Shown piece after piece: positions 5,620 through 6,881 of a stretch of DNA of 6,881 nucleotides. Within the stretch, counting starts at the first letter, position 1. Each line of letters opens with the position of its first letter. Origin of the DNA: Nitriliruptoraceae bacterium (GTDB lineage: Bacteria > Actinomycetota > Nitriliruptoria > Nitriliruptorales > Nitriliruptoraceae); NCBI GenBank assembly GCA_007134165.1, contig SLLJ01000239.1:1-6881 (forward strand), written 5' to 3'. Below the pieces are notes generated by a model. It saw nothing but the letters and a program-made list of their open reading frames with translations. It did not search any database and was not told where the DNA came from. A program made the position numbers and the translations under genes.

Positions 5620-6881
5620 GAGTCGGCGCGTTCACGCAGCGCCGCACGCTGCGCCTCGACCTCGTGCTCGGGGTAGCGCAGGAAGATCAGCAGCCCGACC
5701 ACCACCGCGACCGCCGCGACCGGCCCGGTCAACTTGAGGCCGAAGGGGTCCCCGCCGAACTGGAACAGCGCGCCGGACACCACGGTGGACACCCCGAGGT
5801 TGACCTTCTGGATCAGGCCGTTGACGCCGTAGTACATCGCCTCGCGGCGCTGGCCGGACAGCCCGAGCTCGAGGTCGGCGGTGGCGGCGATGATCGCGTC
5901 GGGGACGATGAAGAACCCGGCGAGCGCCACCCCGGCGAGCGCCATGACCGCCAGGCCGAACGGCAGGATCGGCAGCCCGAAGGGCGGGGCGTCGAGGAAG
6001 TACAGCAGCGGGAACGCGGAGGCGAACAGCACCAGCGAGGCGAGCATGACCGCCTTGAGCCCCCGGCGTTTGGCCATCAGGTTGGCGGCCGGGAACACCA
6101 GCAGGCAGGTGCCGAACACCGCGCCCATCAGCAGCGCCACGTCGCCCTCGGAGCGGCCCATCAGCCGGGTGGCGTACAGCGCGATGTTGAGGGTGACGAT
6201 GTTGAAGCCGAACCAGAACGCATTGGTGCCCACCATGGCGATCACGAACGGCCGGTTGCGAAGCGTCGTGCGCACCGCCTCGATCAGCGGCATCGTCGCG
6301 GGCACCGCGCTCGCGAAGCGGATCTCGGGGATCAGCGTCGGCACGTACATCAGCACCACCGCGACCGCACCCAGGATCCACACCATCGCCCGGATGCCGT
6401 ACGCCTCGACGAGCAGCCCCGAGACGATCAGGCCGACCGCGGAGCCCACCAGGTAGCCGACCGCCTTGGAGGTGGAGAGGTCGACACGGTCCTTGAGAGT
6501 GGTGGAGATGTCGGCGAGCAGCGCGAGGTGCGGGCTGACGTAGGCGGTGAACAGCACGAAGTAGGTCCCGAGTAGGAGCCCGACGTAGACGCCGTTCCAG
6601 CCTGAGCGCTCCAGCACCGGCGGGTAGAACAGCGCGACGAAGACCACCACGTAGGGCAGCGCACTCAGACGCAGGAACGGGATGCGCCGCCCGCCGGGGC
6701 CATCGTGGTTGTCGGACCAGCGGGCGATGAGCGGGTCGGCGACCGAGTCGATCACCCGGCCGAAGAGCATCACCAGGCTGAAGGTCAGCGGCAGCAGCAG
6801 CGCGTCGACCCCGCCCAACGGTGTGGTCACGTAGAAGAAGTACAGCCAGGTCAGCATCGTGCGATCGACGATGACCCAGCC
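5616..6881 (-). CDS. GPH-family (MelB-like, MFS_2) cation-coupled transporter, N-terminus outside window
   Basis: The frame stays open to the window edge and gives 421 residues, so only a short N-terminal piece is missing (family members are about 450-500 long). An internal ATG at 6857 is not the start: the preceding codons (GWVIVDRT) continue a transporter-like N-terminus. The protein is strongly hydrophobic with about 11-12 membrane segments. The family signature GRVIDSVADPLIARWSD lies at 41-57 and is followed by GRRIPF at 64-69. Asp45 and Asp49 align with Asp55 and Asp59, the Na+/H+ site of Salmonella MelB; the MelB Asn58 position is Ala48. The late motif SGQRREAMYYGVNGLIQK (342-359) is also typical. 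GPH carriers usually import glycosides, pentosides or hexuronides with a cation at the cytoplasmic membrane. The substrate here is not predictable. It is the first visible gene of the minus-strand run and overlaps the next by four bases. Any promoter lies beyond base 6881. Confidence 0.9.
   Translation of the reverse strand, partial: GWVIVDRTMLTWLYFFYVTTPLGGVDALLLPLTFSLVMLFGRVIDSVADPLIARWSDNHDGPGGRRIPFLRLSALPYVVVFVALFYPPVLERSGWNGVYVGLLLGTYFVLFTAYVSPHLALLADISTTLKDRVDLSTSKAVGYLVGSAVGLIVSGLLVEAYGIRAMVWILGAVAVVLMYVPTLIPEIRFASAVPATMPLIEAVRTTLRNRPFVIAMVGTNAFWFGFNIVTLNIALYATRLMGRSEGDVALLMGAVFGTCLLVFPAANLMAKRRGLKAVMLASLVLFASAFPLLYFLDAPPFGLPILPFGLAVMALAGVALAGFFIVPDAIIAATADLELGLSGQRREAMYYGVNGLIQKVNLGVSTVVSGALFQFGGDPFGLKLTGPVAAVAVVVGLLIFLRYPEHEVEAQRAALRERADS

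Noticed and set aside
3934..5676. A 580-codon open frame on the plus strand opposite the nitrilase-propeller gene
   Set aside because: Its translation is rich in Arg, Pro, Gln, His and Gly, with no recognisable motif. It lies exactly antisense to a gene with clear domain motifs. Long antisense frames are expected where third positions are almost all G/C.
5664..6575. A 303-codon plus-strand frame opposite the transporter
   Set aside because: It is extremely hydrophilic, rich in Gln, His, Arg and Asp, which is what the reverse complement of hydrophobic membrane-protein codons gives. No motif or start signal.
5616..6857. ATG 6857 as the real start of the transporter
   Set aside because: Translation upstream to the window edge stays open and transporter-like, and starting at 6857 would lose part of the first membrane segment region. 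The gene is better treated as truncated by the window.

Overview
The window looks like chromosomal DNA from a high-GC bacterium, most likely an actinomycete-type Actinomycetota. The reasons are G+C of roughly 70% by eye, near-universal G/C third positions, GTG starts, tight gene packing and typical actinobacterial Pta/AckA sequences. The species cannot be named from the sequence alone. No tRNA, rRNA, insertion sequence, CRISPR array or replication origin was seen, and no gene-free stretch exceeds 90 bases.

Layout. On the plus strand, the 3' end of pta (1-465) is followed after 11 bases by a complete ackA (GTG start, 477-1694). Together they encode the acetyl-CoA / acetyl-phosphate / acetate pathway. 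On the minus strand a four-gene run reads toward ackA. In transcription order it holds a GPH-family (MelB-like) cation-coupled transporter whose 5' end lies outside the window (6881-5616), an 806-residue nitrilase-fold protein fused to a beta-propeller-like C-terminal half (5619-3199), a stand-alone GNAT acetyltransferase resembling the catalytic domain of Pat-type protein acetyltransferases (3180-2314), and a macro-domain protein (2226-1681). The first two genes share a GTGA start/stop overlap and the third starts 18 bases after the second, so these three look like one translation-coupled operon. The macro gene follows after 87 bases that contain two small inverted repeats, and it has its own strong ribosome binding site.

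The two gene groups converge and overlap tail to tail by 14 bases. A GC-only hairpin sits over that overlap, with the ackA stop codon in its loop.

The most unusual object is the 806-residue protein. Its N-terminal half carries the nitrilase-superfamily Glu and Lys, but the catalytic Cys position is Ser. It also has an enlarged Glu-Lys spacing, no visible signal peptide, and a C-terminal half with about seven VVW(Q/E/S)(D/E)-type repeats roughly 60 residues apart. The macro protein likewise has Ala where MacroD-class hydrolases have their catalytic Asp. Two enzyme folds with altered key positions, beside a transporter, an acetyltransferase and the acetate pathway, make an uncharacterised module linked to acetyl or ADP-ribose metabolism conceivable. 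That link is inference from proximity only.
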